From Euglena gracilis (Eukaryota > Euglenida > Euglenophyceae > Euglenales), in NCBI GenBank assembly GCA_039621445.1, contig CP154955.1, positions 48,344,086 through 48,408,085 on the forward strand: a stretch of 64,000 nt of DNA, written 5' to 3'. The notes under the pieces were generated by a model. The model did no database searches, was not told the DNA's origin, and was given only the letters and a program-made list of their open reading frames with translations. The position numbers and the translations under genes were made by a program. Positions 1 through 10,689 of the stretch are shown here, one piece after another. The first letter of the stretch is position 1, and each line of letters starts with the position of its first letter.

Positions 1-231
1 TTGGCCGAATTTGCCATCTTTTTGTACACCATAGCTGTGACAGAGGCAGTTGTCGAGCGCACTTTCAGTGCGCAAAAATTTTTGGAGACACCGCTGTGGA
101 ATGCATTGCACGAAAAAGTTGTGCAAGCGGCACTTTTCGTAAAATTCAATTTGCCGAACTTCGGGGATGACAATCTTATCCCAGCATCCCTTCATCCCAG
201 CATCCCATCCCAAGAAATTTTTCTACCATGA
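1..231 (+). pseudogene. hAT transposase C-terminal (dimerisation) fragment
   Basis: The frame is open from the window edge to a stop at 229-231. The segment around residues 14-50 (TEAVVERTFSAQKFLETPLW, then ALFVKFN) has the pattern of the hAT-family C-terminal dimerisation domain: a SxERxFS-like motif followed by a helix ending in L-F-x-K-x-N. In complete hAT transposases this domain ends the protein and helps build the transposase multimer. Only the tail is visible, so whether the gene is complete upstream cannot be judged. After the domain the reading runs into a CATCCC simple repeat before the stop, as expected of an eroded end. Two non-autonomous hAT-like elements occur later in the window, but nothing ties this fragment to them. 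Confidence 0.6.
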
Positions 232-890
232 GGACATTTCGTTGGAAAATGAATGAATGAAAAATGAAAATGAATCCCAAGGTGATCCTGACCTTTTCGA
301 TGATGTTGTGTCAAAGTTTTGGTCTCTACAAAGGGGGGTCGGCACACCCCTCCCCCCCCCCCTCACCGACCCCCTCGCCACGCCATTTTACCCCCCCCCT
401 CCCCCCCCTTTTCAGACGCCCTCGCCACGCCATGTCAGCCGCGCCAAAGAAAATTTTCTTGGAAAACCCCCGCGCACCCCCCCCCCCCCCCCCCCCATCC
501 GGGACCCCCTCGCCACGCCAAAAACCCCCCTCCCCCCCCCCCTAGCCGGACGGCTCGCCACGGCGTGCCGACCCCCCAAAGTCCTTGACTATTGCCGGTG
601 AACCACCATTGTCACAATGAAGCGTTATCTTCCTGCCTTTGCATTTGATGCATTCTGGTCTCCAGCCCCCCGCCCCCCGATGGATTGATGCATTCTGGTC
701 TTCAGCCCCCCCCCCCCCCGATGGATGATTGCAATGATTGCTTGTTTAGTTCTTTTGTTTGGATATAGGCGACATATAGGTATAGGTATAGGTAGGTCGT
801 CCACATATAGGTATAGGTCTTTTTGCCAACCTATACCTATATGCAGCCCTGCCCGACCCTAACCATAACCCCCACCCTCCCAACAACCCC
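232..890. other. non-coding, C-rich low-complexity stretch
   Basis: It holds long poly-C runs with repeats of GCCACGCCA, two copies of a GATGCATTCTGGTCT unit (about 648-720) and an ATAGGTATAGGTA microsatellite (about 770-845). The proline-rich open frames here are artefacts of the C runs. I see no gene. Confidence 0.7.
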
Positions 891-2400
891 TAACGGGTCG
901 CCCCCACCCCCAAAAACGGCTAAGTCGAACAGTGGGAAAAGTGTACAAGAACAGCCATATTGGCCGAAAACGGCCACATCTCGGGAGGCGGGGAGTTGCG
1001 GGGAAATCAAAATATGGCTGGATAGGGCATTCCCCCGAGGGCTTCAAATTAGGTCTCTGGACATTTCCTTTGATTTGGCTTCATTTTGGAGATATTTTGA
1101 AAATTGCATATTTTTTTGGCTGAAATGGTAGAGTCCAAGGGGGGGGCTTAAAAAGGGGGGGCTTAAAAAGAGGGGGGGGGGTGGGTGAATCCAACCCAGT
1201 TTGGACCCCTTCGCGCATGAATAACTCGTGCCTGGCGGGGAGCTGGGGGTCAAACCCAAGGGATTCGGAAACTAGAAATCAGTCGCTCGCAACTGGAAAA
1301 AAAATTTCCGGGAACGGGATCATGATTATAATCCGCGGGTTTCACGGTCTACCAGGGGGGGGGGGGCGGGGGAGGGGGGGGTCGCTGAGCTCTTATCCCT
1401 TTATGGGTAAGAGCGAAGCTTACCACTGGGGGAAAACCCCCCCCCCGAACCCCCCCCTCCCCCCCCCCTCGGGGCCACCTCGGGAACCGGCGGATTATCA
1501 CCATGATCCCGGCCCCGTTCCCGAAAATTTTTTTTTCAGTCACGAGCGACTGGATTCCTAGTTTCCGAATCACCTGGGTTTGACCCCCAACTCCGAGTTA
1601 TTCACGCGCGAAGGGGTCCAAACTGGGTAGGATTCGCCAACCCCCCCTGGATAAGCCCCCCCCCCTTTGGACGGCCAAAAAATGTCAATTTTCAAAATAT
1701 CTCCAAAATGAAGCAAAATCAAAGGAAATGTCCGGAGACCTAATTTGAAGCCCTTGGAACGCCCCATCTACCGGTATTTTGATTTCCACGCAACGCCCCG
1801 TCTAGCCCGAGATACGGCCGTTTTCGGAGCAGCTGGCCGTTTTGTACACTTTTCCCTCTGTTCGACTAAGCTATTTTCGGGGGGTGGGGGGTCAAAAAAA
1901 TGATGTTTTCAAAATTTCTCGAAAATGATGCAAAATCAAAGGAAATGTCCAGAGACCTAAATTGAAGCCCTTGGAACGCTCTATCTACTGTGATTTTGGT
2001 TTCATCACAGCTCACCGCCTAGCCCGAGATACGGCCGTTTTTCGGTCAATTTTGGCCATTTTGTACACGTTTTCCATTCAGCCATTCTCGGCCAAAAAAA
2101 AGTCGAAAAAAATCGAAAATTTTTTTTTTGCCCAAAACGATGTTTTTTGGCCTCCCGGACCCGGAAAAACTGTTTTCGAGCCGAAAATGAGCGTTTTTCG
2201 ACCCGCCAGCGCCCCGTTCTGGGCCGCCAACCCATTGACTTCGGGCCAAAACCGGGTCAAAAAAGTCGAAAAAAATCGAAAAAATTTTTTTTGCCCAAAA
2301 CGATGTTTTTTGGCCTCCCGGACCCGGAAAAACTGTTTTCGAGCCGAAAATGAGCGTTTTTCGACCCGCCAGCGCCCCGTTTTGGGCCGCCAACCAGGGT
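890..2400. repeat. composite repeat with local inverted arms; inverted copy at 10.69-11.75 kb
   Basis: About 890-1390 is an inverted copy of about 1430-1840, centred on a short palindrome (CTTATCC...GGGTAAG) near 1395-1430. The part from about 1370 to 2400 recurs in reverse orientation at about 10690-11750 with high similarity, including GATACGGCCGT and GGACATTTCCTTTGATTT blocks. The end (2097-2395) is two tandem copies of a ~150 bp unit (GTCGAAAAAAATCG...CCGGACCCGGAAAAACTG) seen again at 3130-3265, 4725-4940, 7040-7290, 9670-9800 and 10690-10995. No coding capacity is apparent. Confidence 0.7.
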
Positions 2401-3280
2401 TGGATGGTTAATCGAAAAACGGTTAATCGCTTGTGACCCCCCCAGTTAATCGATCGTTTGTGGGGGGGACAATTAACCATGGTTAATCGAAAAACGGTTA
2501 ATCGCTTGTGCCCCCCCCAGTTAATTGACTTTTTTTGCAGAAACCAAAGATGCCTTGGGTTTGGGAACATTTCTCTACCCTTTGGGGACTTACTGGTAGA
2601 CACCGGGTGGGGGACCTCGTTTGTGTGGGTAATTGAAGTTCCCTTTTGGAAAAGAGGCAATTTTCAACCGCAACACCGAACATAACCCTTCGGAGGAGGG
2701 GTGGTAATTGTCATCAGATGAAAGAAGCTGTGACCCCAGTGATTTGCGCAATCACCTTAGTGATTGCTCCGTTGAGTGATGTGCACCTTGCCAAATTGGT
2801 GCCTGAAAACATCATCCCCAAACCAGAGCTTAGACTCTCATTGGATGGATCATGAGCCAAACAAACAAACAAAAATGAAAACCACACGGATCTCCGTTGC
2901 CGAGTCTAATGGGTCAGATAGCCAAGTGCGCGTAAATTCATTCACACAAACATGAGCACATACTCAAGGGTAGGGACACTTTGAATTATTTGTGGCGGTT
3001 AATCCAGATTAATCGAGGGAAAGGCACAGTTAATCGAAAATTGGTTAATCGCTTGTTGACCCCCAGTTAACCATGGTTAATCGCTTGACCCCAATAATAA
3101 CGGTTAATTGCCCAACCCTGCGCCAACCCATTGACTTCGGGCCAAAACCGGGTCAAAAAAGTCGAAAAAAATCGAAAAATTTTTTTTTGCCCGAAACGTT
3201 GTTTTTTGGCCTCCTGGACCCGGAAAAGGGGTTTTCGAGCCGAAAATGGGCGTTTTTCGACCATAAGGGCCATCATGGCC
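2401..3280. other. non-coding, GGTTAATCG repeats and one plain segment
   Basis: Repeats of GGTTAATCGCTTGTG and its variants occur at 2400-2530 and 3000-3120. The middle (about 2530-2990) is ordinary-composition sequence with a short frame at 2646-2855 that I do not recognise. One more copy of the CCGGACCCGGAAAA repeat unit closes the segment. Confidence 0.6.
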
Positions 3281-4715
3281 CGTGATGGCCATGATGCGCA
3301 TCACGACCGGTGATGCCAATCATGGGTCATAATGTGCATGATGACCCAAGATGACCCTCATGGGCAATGCTGGCCATCATGACCAATGATGGCCATCAGG
3401 ACCAATGATGGCCATCATGACCAATGATGGCCATCATGACCAATGATGGCCATCAGGACCCATGATGCCCATCATGACCAATGATGGCCATCATGACACA
3501 TGATGGCCATCAGGACCAATGATGGCCATCAGGACCAATGATGGCCATCATGACCAATGATGCCCATCATGACCAATGATGCCCATCAGGACCAATGATG
3601 GCCATCAGGACCAATGATGGCCATCATGACCAATGATGGCCATCATGACCAATGATGGCCATCATGACCCCTGAGGCCCATCAGGACCCATGATGGCCAT
3701 CAGGACCCATGATGGCCATCAGGACCCATGATGGCCATCAGGACCCATGATGGCCATCAGGACCCATGATGGCCATCAGGACCCATGATGGCCATCAGGA
3801 CCCATGATGGCCATCAGGACCCATGATGGCCATCAGGACCCATGATGGCCATCAGGACCCATGATGGCCATCAGGACCCATGATGGCCATCAGGACCCAT
3901 GATGGCCATCAGGACCCATGATGGCCATCAGGACCCATGATGGCCATCAGGACCCATGATGGCCATCAGGACCCATGATGGCCATCAGGACCCATGATGG
4001 CCATCAGAACCCATGATGGCCATCAGGACCAATGATGGCCATCAGGACCAATGATGGCCATCATGACCAATGATGGCCATCAGGACCAATGATGGCCATC
4101 AGGACCAATGATGGCCATCAGGACCAATGATGGCCATCATGACCAATGATGGCCATCATGACCAATGATGGCCATCATGACCAATGATGGCCATCATGAC
4201 CAATGATGGCCATCATGACCAATGATGGCCATCATGACCCCTGAGGCCCATCATGACCAATGATGGCCATCAGGACCAATGATGGCCATCAGGACCAATG
4301 ATTGCCATCAGGACCAATGATGGCCATCAGGACCAATGATGGCCATCAGGACCAATGAGGGCCATCAGGACCAATGATGGCCATCAGGACCAATGATGGC
4401 CATCAGGACCAATGATGGCCATCAGGACCAATGATGGCCATCAGGACCAATGATGGCCATCACGACCAATGATGGCCATCACGACCAATGATGGCCATCA
4501 CGACCAATGATGGCCATCATGGCCCATGATGGCCATCATGGGCCATGATGGCCATCAGTAGTCATGATGGCCATCATGGGCCATGATGGCCTTCATTGTT
4601 TGTCCCATGATGGCCATCATGACCAATGATGGCCATCATGGCCCATGATGGCCATCATGGGCCATGATGGCCATCATTGGTCGTGATGTCCATCATTGGT
4701 TGACCCATGATGACC
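3281..4715. repeat. minisatellite, 19 bp unit, ~1.4 kb
   Basis: Tandem array of GATGGCCATCAGGACCCAT and variants (ATGACCAAT, ACGACCAAT). At a 19 bp period this is roughly 75 copies. The GGACCCAT variant is homogenised in a block around 3690-4010, flanked by GACCAAT variants. The unit contains the palindrome GATGGCCATC, so either strand can fold. There are no spacers between units. Confidence 0.95.
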
Positions 4716-4944
4716 AACGTCAACCGGGTCAAAAAAGTCGAAAAAAAATGGAAATTTTTTTTGACCGAATCGATTTTTTTTGGCCTCCCGGACCCGGAAA
4801 AACTGTTTTTGAGCCGAAAATGAGCGTTTTTCGACCCGCCAGCGCCCCGTTTTGGGCCGCCGACCCATTGACTTGGGGTCAAACCCGGGTCAAAAAAGTC
4901 GAAAAAAATCGAAAAAAAATTTTTTGCCCAAAACGATTCGCTGG

Positions 4945-5075
4945 GACGCCGGGCCGCCGGCCGGCCCGCCGGGCCGCCGGCCCGCCGCCGGCCGTCCAGG
5001 CCGGGCCGCCGGGCCGCCGGGCCGCCGGCCGGGCCGGGCCGCCGGCCGGGCCGGGCCGGGCCGGACCGTCGGTGG
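4945..5075. repeat. all-G/C GGCCGCC tract
   Basis: About 130 bp made almost only of GCCGG and GGGCC words (GGCCGCCGGGCCGCCGG). It is self-complementary, and both strands give long Gly/Ala/Arg/Pro open frames that should not be taken for genes. Confidence 0.85.
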
Positions 5076-5079
5076 TGGG

Positions 5080-5884
5080 GGCGCGCTTATCAAGAGCTCA
5101 GCACTATTCAAAACCTGGTTGGACTCCCCCCTTCCCAGAGGTAAGCTTTGCTCTTACTCTAAAGACATAAGAGCTCAGCGGCCCCGGTCGAAAATCGCGG
5201 GTGACCAAATTGCGGGTCGGCCCGACCATGGTCGGCCCGACCACCTGGTCGGCCGGACATGTATGGATCGGGCCGACCTGGTCGGTAGGAAACGCAATTA
5301 TCCGCACTACCCCCCCCCCCCCCCCCCTCTTTTGAAATTTAAGCCCCCGCCCCCCTTGAAAAAAACTTATGTCCAAATCACCCCAAAACTAGTCAAAACC
5401 CACTTAAATGGCTCCAAAACCCCCCAATCGGGGGTGAATATGCAAAAACTTGGGGGGGAAATGCCCATTTTGGGCCACTTTTGGGAAAAACATTGTCTTT
5501 GCACATACCAAATTAAACCCCCCCCCACGAGCTATTATTCCCCACCCGAGCTATTCCCATTGGGGGTACGGGAATAGCTCACTGTCATAGCACTTTTTAT
5601 AAAGAACTTCCTAAGAAAGTGGTCAAAAATCGACGTTTTTGGACCATTTTCAAAAATCACCTTTTGGCAAATGTGCTCAAAATTGACCATTTTTTGCGAA
5701 CACCCAAAAAGTTGCCAAAAATGACCCCTTTTGGGTTGCCCGAGGGTCGGGTATGGGAATAGCTCGGGGGGGGGGTCCTAGGTCCCCCCCCCCCCCCCCA
5801 GCTGTCCCCCCCCCCCTACTGTCCCCATTGGGCCGTAAAGGGTCCCGGGGACGGGAATAGCTCGGGGGGGGGGGGGGCATGGTA
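5080..5884. other. non-coding; GGTCGGCCCGACC palindromes and poly-C
   Basis: Contains a cluster of GGTCGGCCCGACC-type palindromes (about 5215-5285; related clusters at 6845-6950, 7315-7400 and 8080-8150), poly-C tracts and GGGAATAGCTC repeats (5545-5580, 5755-5770, 5845-5860). I see no gene. Confidence 0.6.
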
Positions 5885-6110
5885 CCTACAAACTGGGTCA
5901 GGGTCAGGGTTGGGGTTAGGGTTTGGGTCAGGGTTCGGATTAGGGTTTGGTATAGGGTCAGGGTCAGGGTTTCGGGTTAGGGTTGGGGTTAGGGTTCAGG
6001 TTACGTTTAAGGTTAGGGTTTGGTTTAGGGTTAGGGTTCGGGTTACGTTCAACGTTAGGGTTAGGTTTAGGGTTTCGGGTTAGGGTTGGAGTTAGGCTTC
6101 GGGTTAGACG
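5885..6110 (+). repeat. degenerate telomere-like tract
   Basis: A run of GGGTTAGGG, GGGTTTAGGG, GGGTCAGGG, GGGTTCGG and similar words in one orientation. It resembles interstitial or decayed TTAGGG/TTTAGGG telomere repeat. No long perfect array remains, so it is a relic or a telomere-like satellite rather than a chromosome end. Confidence 0.7.
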
Positions 6111-6550
6111 ACCAAGGGCGCCGAAGGCGCCATCCGACAATCGGTGTCTGATTGCGGATGCTCACAAAACGGTCCCCCTCCCCCGCTAGACGACCAAGGG
6201 CGCCCTCCGACAACGGGTGTCTGATTGCGCATGCACACAAAACGGTCCGGCAGCAAAGGGACGTTGTTATTGGGGGGCGGGGGGGGGTGCGGGGGGGGGG
6301 CGGCAGCCCCCCCCCCGCTAGACGACCAAGGGCGCCGAAGGCGCCCTCTGACAATGCGTGTCTGATTGCGCATGCTCACAAAACGGTCCGGCAGCAAAGG
6401 GATTTTGCTATTGGGGGGCGGGGGGGGGTGGGGGGGGGGGGGGGCGGTCCCCCCCCCCCCCCCGCTAGACGACCAAGGGCGCCGAAGGCGCACTCCGACA
6501 GTGTCTGATTGCGCATGCTCACAAAACGGTCCGGCAGCAAAGGGATTTTG
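6110..6550 (+). repeat. tandem repeat, about 3.5 copies of a ~150 bp unit
   Basis: Each unit has GACGACCAAGGGCGCC, a GGCGCCGAAGGCGCC hairpin, GTGTCTGATTGCGCATGC, ACAAAACGGTC and, in the longer units, CAGCAAAGGGA and a G-run of varying length. The single TGCGCA words here are not the 14 bp palindrome of the transposon at 18.3-28.3 kb. Confidence 0.8.
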
Positions 6551-7039
6551 TTACCCCCCCTAATTGAACCCCCCCTTAATTGACCAAACGCCCCCCCCCC
6601 CCTTTGAAAAAATGTTTCAACCCCCCCCCCTAATTGACTGCCCGGGGAGCACCCCCTATGCTTTTCCCAAAAGTGGCCAAAAATGGCCATTTTGACCCCA
6701 AGTTTTGGCATATTCACCCCCGATTGGGGGGTTCTGGAGCCATTTCAGTGGGTTTTGACTGGTTTTGGGGTGATTTGGACATAAGTTTTTTTCAAGGGGG
6801 GGGGCTTAAATTTCCAAAAAGGGGGGGGGGGTAGTGCGGAATATTGTGGGTCGGCCCGACCTGGTCGGCCCGACCCACACAGGTCGGTAAGCCACCCACA
6901 CAGGTTGGGCCGACCACAGGTCGGGCCGACCAGGTCGGCCCGACCCACAATTTGGTCACCCGCAATTTTCCGCACGGAGCCGAGCTCAGCGACCCCCCCC
7001 CATACACTCCATACCCGTTTTAAACAAAATTTTCGCCTT

Positions 7040-7290
7040 TTTGCCCCATTTCGGAGCCAAACTCCATGGGTTTCGGGCCCAAAATGGGGGGGCCGGGGGG
7101 GGGGGTCGAAAAACGCTCGTTTTTGGCTGAAAAACAGGTTTTCCGGGTCCGGGAGGCAAAAAACATCGTTTCGGGCATTTTTTTCCCGCTTTCTTTTGGC
7201 TTTTTTCACCCAGTTTTGACCCAAAGTCCATTGGTTTCGAGTCCAAAACGGGGCGCCGGGGGGTCGAAAAATGCTCACTTTGGGCCCCGA
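7040..7290 (-). repeat. further copies of the CCGGACCCGGAAAA repeat unit, reversed
   Basis: Reverse-oriented, diverged copies of the unit seen at 2097-2395, with the same order of blocks (conserved TTTTCCGGGTCCGGGAGGC). Confidence 0.6.
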
Positions 7291-7594
7291 GCGAGAAATT
7301 GGTGATGGACTTTTTGGTGGTCGGTACCGACTAGTCTACCGACTAGTCGCTAGCGACCATTGGTGGTCGGGCCGACTAGTCGGCCCGACCACCAATTTTA
7401 AGTCCACCCCCCCCCTTCGAAAAAGTTTTTAACCCCCCCCTCGAAAAAAAATTCATTCAAATTTGCAGGAAAATGACTCAAAACCCACCCCAATGCCTTC
7501 CAAACCCTCCATTCGGGGGTCAATTTGCAAAAAAAATGAGTAATATCTTCTCTTTGCGCCTGTTCTGTGAAACCATAGCCATAGCGACTTTTGT

Positions 7595-7985
7595 CTTTAC
7601 CTTGGACACATCAGACTACATTCATTACGGAGCGCGACTCGGCCACCCTTGCCTTGCACACACAAGGGGATTTTGTTATTTTGGGCGGGGGGGGTCCGGG
7701 GGGGGGCAGCCCCCCCCCCCCGAGGAAGCCGTAGGCCGACTAAGTTAGCACAAAGGGAGTTTGTTGGGGGGGGCGTTTTGGCCATCCTGGCTTTGCACAC
7801 ATAAGATTAAATTCATTACGGAGCGCGACTCGGCCATCCTTGCCTTGCACACACAAGGGGATTTTGTTATTTTGGGCGGGGGGGTCCGGGGGGGGCAGCA
7901 GCCCCCCCCCCCCCCCCCCGGAGGGGGCCGTAGGCCGACTAAGTCAGCACAAAGGGAGTTTGTTGGGGGGCGCCTGAATTCATTC
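7595..7985 (+). repeat. tandem duplication, two ~200 bp copies
   Basis: Two copies of a block running from CATTACGGAGCGCGACTCGG through CACACAAGGGGATTTTGTTA, a poly-G/poly-C pair, CCGTAGGCCGACTAAGT and AGCACAAAGGGAGTTTGTTG. The G/C run lengths differ between the copies. Confidence 0.8.
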
Positions 7986-7999
7986 AACCCCGAATAGAA

Positions 8000-9121
8000 T
8001 TTTTGGAAGGCATTTGGATAAAATTTTTTTGGAGGGGGGGGCTTAAAATTTTTTTAGAGGGGGGGGTGGACTTAAAATTGGTGGTCGGCCCGACCACCAA
8101 TGGTCGGTAGGATTGGTCGCTAGCGACTAGTCGGCCCGACCACCAAAAAGTCCATCACCAATTTCCCGCAATGAGCCCTCACTTTGGGCTCGAAGACAGG
8201 TTTTCCGGGTCCGGGAGGCCAAAAAAAAATTGCTTCGGACCCCCCCTTTTGCCCAGGGGTAAGCTTCGCTCTTACCCTCACCCCCCCCCCCCTAATTGCC
8301 CCCCCTAATTGGCTAATTGGGGGGGGTCCTTAAGGGAGGTCCATTAGCCAATTAGGGGGGGGGGGTTAGCCCAATTGGCCATTGGGCCAACTTTGGCCAA
8401 TTTCGGCAAGTGCTCAGAAAACCTCCAAAAACGTCCGTTTCGAAAATGTTAAAAATTGCTGGATAAGGAAAAGTCATCACCAATCCAAAAATGCACAAAA
8501 AATCGACCAATTTTGCACACGTCAAAAATTATGGGGTCGGGGTCCTCGAGCCCCCCCCCCCCCCAATTGTCCCCCCCCCTAATTGGCCAATGGGGGGTCT
8601 GAAGGAGCCCGGCCATTAGCCAAATAGGGGGGGTGAGGCTACCCATAAAGGGGTAAGAGCTCAGCGAGTCCCCCCCCCCTTGCCCCCTGTCACCCCCTTA
8701 CCCCCTTCCCCCCTCCCTTGTCCCCCCTTGTCTCTCCCCACTTCGTGCTGTATATGGAGTTTAAGTTTACAATGAAATTTTTGGCATATCCAGAACATCA
8801 CCAGCCTTTTCAATTTTAGAATTAAATTGCAACGATTAAGTTGCACCAATGTATGTGCAAGCACACGTTTTTTTTGAGTTTTAAATTGGTGTTCAATTGC
8901 GCAAATGTTTTAAGAAAGCACAAAATGTGCAACCATTGTGTGCTGAACAGACCTTAACATTTCAATGTGCAGAAACAAGCATTATACGTTTCATGTTCTC
9001 TCTCTCAGAACAACACACTGCAGACTGTGACTGTAAGTGAACAAATGCACATGAGATGATGCCCCCCTTGAATCCTTCTCCATCGTCTTATGCAGTATTT
9101 TCTTGCTGGTGCTGTTCTAAA
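8000..9121. other. upstream flank of the giant gene
   Basis: Up to about 8680 it is G/C-run repeats, CTAATTGGC inverted repeats (8280-8380) and GGTCGGCCCGACC palindromes. From about 8740 to 9121 the sequence is ordinary, AT-moderate and free of the local repeats, consistent with a promoter and 5' UTR, but I see no clear core promoter motif. In-frame ATGs at 9056 and 9059 lie upstream of the start I prefer. Confidence 0.4.
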
Positions 9122-9191
9122 ATGAGACGCTGGAGAATATTTTCAGTGATTTTGCTGCTCCTCACCTGCATTGGTGGCTCTGAAGCAACTG
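9122..9191 (+). CDS. exon 1 (signal peptide) of giant LamG/Ser-Pro-rich gene
   Basis: The ATG at 9122 opens MRRWRIFSVILLLLTCIGGS, a textbook secretory signal: two arginines, a hydrophobic core, and small residues before a likely cleavage site. The exon ends ACTG|GTGTGT, phase 1. That phase fits exactly the next exon I recognise (12531), where G plus AC makes an Asp codon. In-frame ATGs at 9056 and 9059 would add 22 or 21 residues ahead of the core and give a worse signal peptide. What is seen is the ORF, signal and donor site. That it belongs to the laminin-G exons downstream is inferred from phase, orientation and the fit of a secreted product. Confidence 0.6.
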
Positions 9192-10017
9192 GTGTGTTCC
9201 CCCCAACCTATTCTTTTTCAGTCAACCTAGAAGAACCCCCCAAATCAGGGAATGAACCGGACATATGTGTTTGGTCTTTGCATCTGGATATCCACCTGTC
9301 CAGGCACATCCATACATACAGGAGTAGCGGCCAAATTTCTTGTGAGTGAAGGGATGGGGAATGTGCCGAGAGGCAGAATCTGGGGGGAAATGTTGTTTGG
9401 TTTGATCCCACAGCATGTTCATTTGGCCCCCGCTCTGTGCTACTGAAGTGGGGATTTCCTCCTTTAGTGTGAAGTCCCTAAATTTTTTTTGCACCCTGAG
9501 AATTGAAAACTGCATTGCCCAAGAGTTGGGTGTCGACCAGCCGGTTTTGTTTTTTAAAGTTTGGTGGACCCCCAGGGATGGGACCCCCCCCCCCCCATAG
9601 GTGTCGGATGGCTCGGGTGGTGGTTCCGGAGCCCCCAGGGCTGCAGGGGTCAACCCCCAATCCAGATGGGTGACTTTGGGTCAAAACCGGGTCAAAAAAG
9701 TCGAAAAAAATCGAAAAAATTTTTTTTGCCCGAAACGATGTTTTTTGGCCTCCCGGACCCGGAAAAACTGTTTTTCAGCCGAAAACGAGCGTTTTTCGCC
9801 CCACCACCGCCCGCTTTCTTTTACAAAACCCATGGATTTCAGGCAAAAGAGCTCCATGGAGTGGGCCGGTATGTATGGAGGTCAATGAAGGGGTGGGTGC
9901 GCGCTTATTAAGAGCTCAGCACTATTCAAAACCTGGCCAAGGTCATGGTCCATGGTGGGGGGGGAACCCCATGGGGGGGTACATTATGGGGGGGGGTACA
10001 ATATGGGGGGGGGCATG

Positions 10018-10430
10018 GTAGTCGGCCGACTACCCAATTGGTCGGCCGACTAGGAGTCGGCGAGAGACGCCGGGGGGGGGGTTAGTGGGTAGTCGGCCGA
10101 CTAGTCGGCCGACTACCCACTCTTATGCACTAACGGGTCCAAACCGCCGACTTTTAAGCCCCCCCCCGAAGAAAATTCAATGCAAACTAGTCGGTGGCTA
10201 GTCGGCGGTCATAAAAAAGGTCTGTGGTGGGCCCACCTGGAAATGGTCCGGATGGGTCCAAAAAAGTGTCTCACGCCTAAATAAACACCCTACATTAGAG
10301 TGGGTAGTCGGCCGACTAGTCGGCCGACTACCCAATTGGTCCGCCGATTAGTCGGCCGACCAATTAGTCGGCCGACTACCCAATTGGTCGGCCGACTAGT
10401 CGGCCGACTAGTCGGCCGACTACCCACTCC
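10018..10430. repeat. cluster of GTCGGCCGAC palindromes
   Basis: Many copies of GTCGGCCGACTA and TAGTCGGCCGAC separated by CCCAATTG or ACCCACT, so the region can fold extensively. Similar words reappear at about 11837-11850. It lies in intron 1 and is non-coding. Confidence 0.7.
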
Positions 10431-10689
10431 CCCCCCCCCCCGTCTACCGTTTGGCACTCACTACCCCCCCCCAGTCTACCGTCTGGCACTCCGACCCCAC
10501 CCCAAAAACCAATCAGTAACTCCGAAAAAACCAGTCAATCACCCCCCGGGGGGGGGGGTCGGACGGATTCCTTAAGCAACGGTATGGGTTGGACCCCTCC
10601 ACCACAGCACCTGCACCCCCAAAAAAAAATCCGTCGGCACCAACTTTTTACAAAAAAAATTGGTGCCCTTGGAAATACAGGGAGGGTCC

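Noticed and set aside
257-601. Proline-rich frames in the first kilobase
   Set aside because: Produced by poly-C runs; no codon structure.
2005-2660. Repeated frames reading GQNRVKKVEKNRKN, ARNDVFWPPGPGK and similar
   Set aside because: They recur in every copy of a non-coding repeat unit (2.1, 3.1, 4.7, 9.7, 10.7 kb) in several frames and both strands.
3281-4715. CRISPR-like array
   Set aside because: Units are contiguous with no unique spacers, in a eukaryotic repeat context; it is a minisatellite.
6152-6508. Frames on both strands over the 6.1-6.5 kb tandem repeat
   Set aside because: Frame continuity follows the repeat period, and G/C run lengths vary between units.
6229-6520. TGCGCATGC words as further copies of the transposon palindrome
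   Set aside because: Only one half-site is present and it belongs to the local tandem unit.
9056-9349. Reading the first ORF as an unspliced 97-residue protein
   Set aside because: After the signal peptide the frame crosses a good donor (ACTG|GTGTGT) and becomes unremarkable; the phase agrees with the downstream exon.
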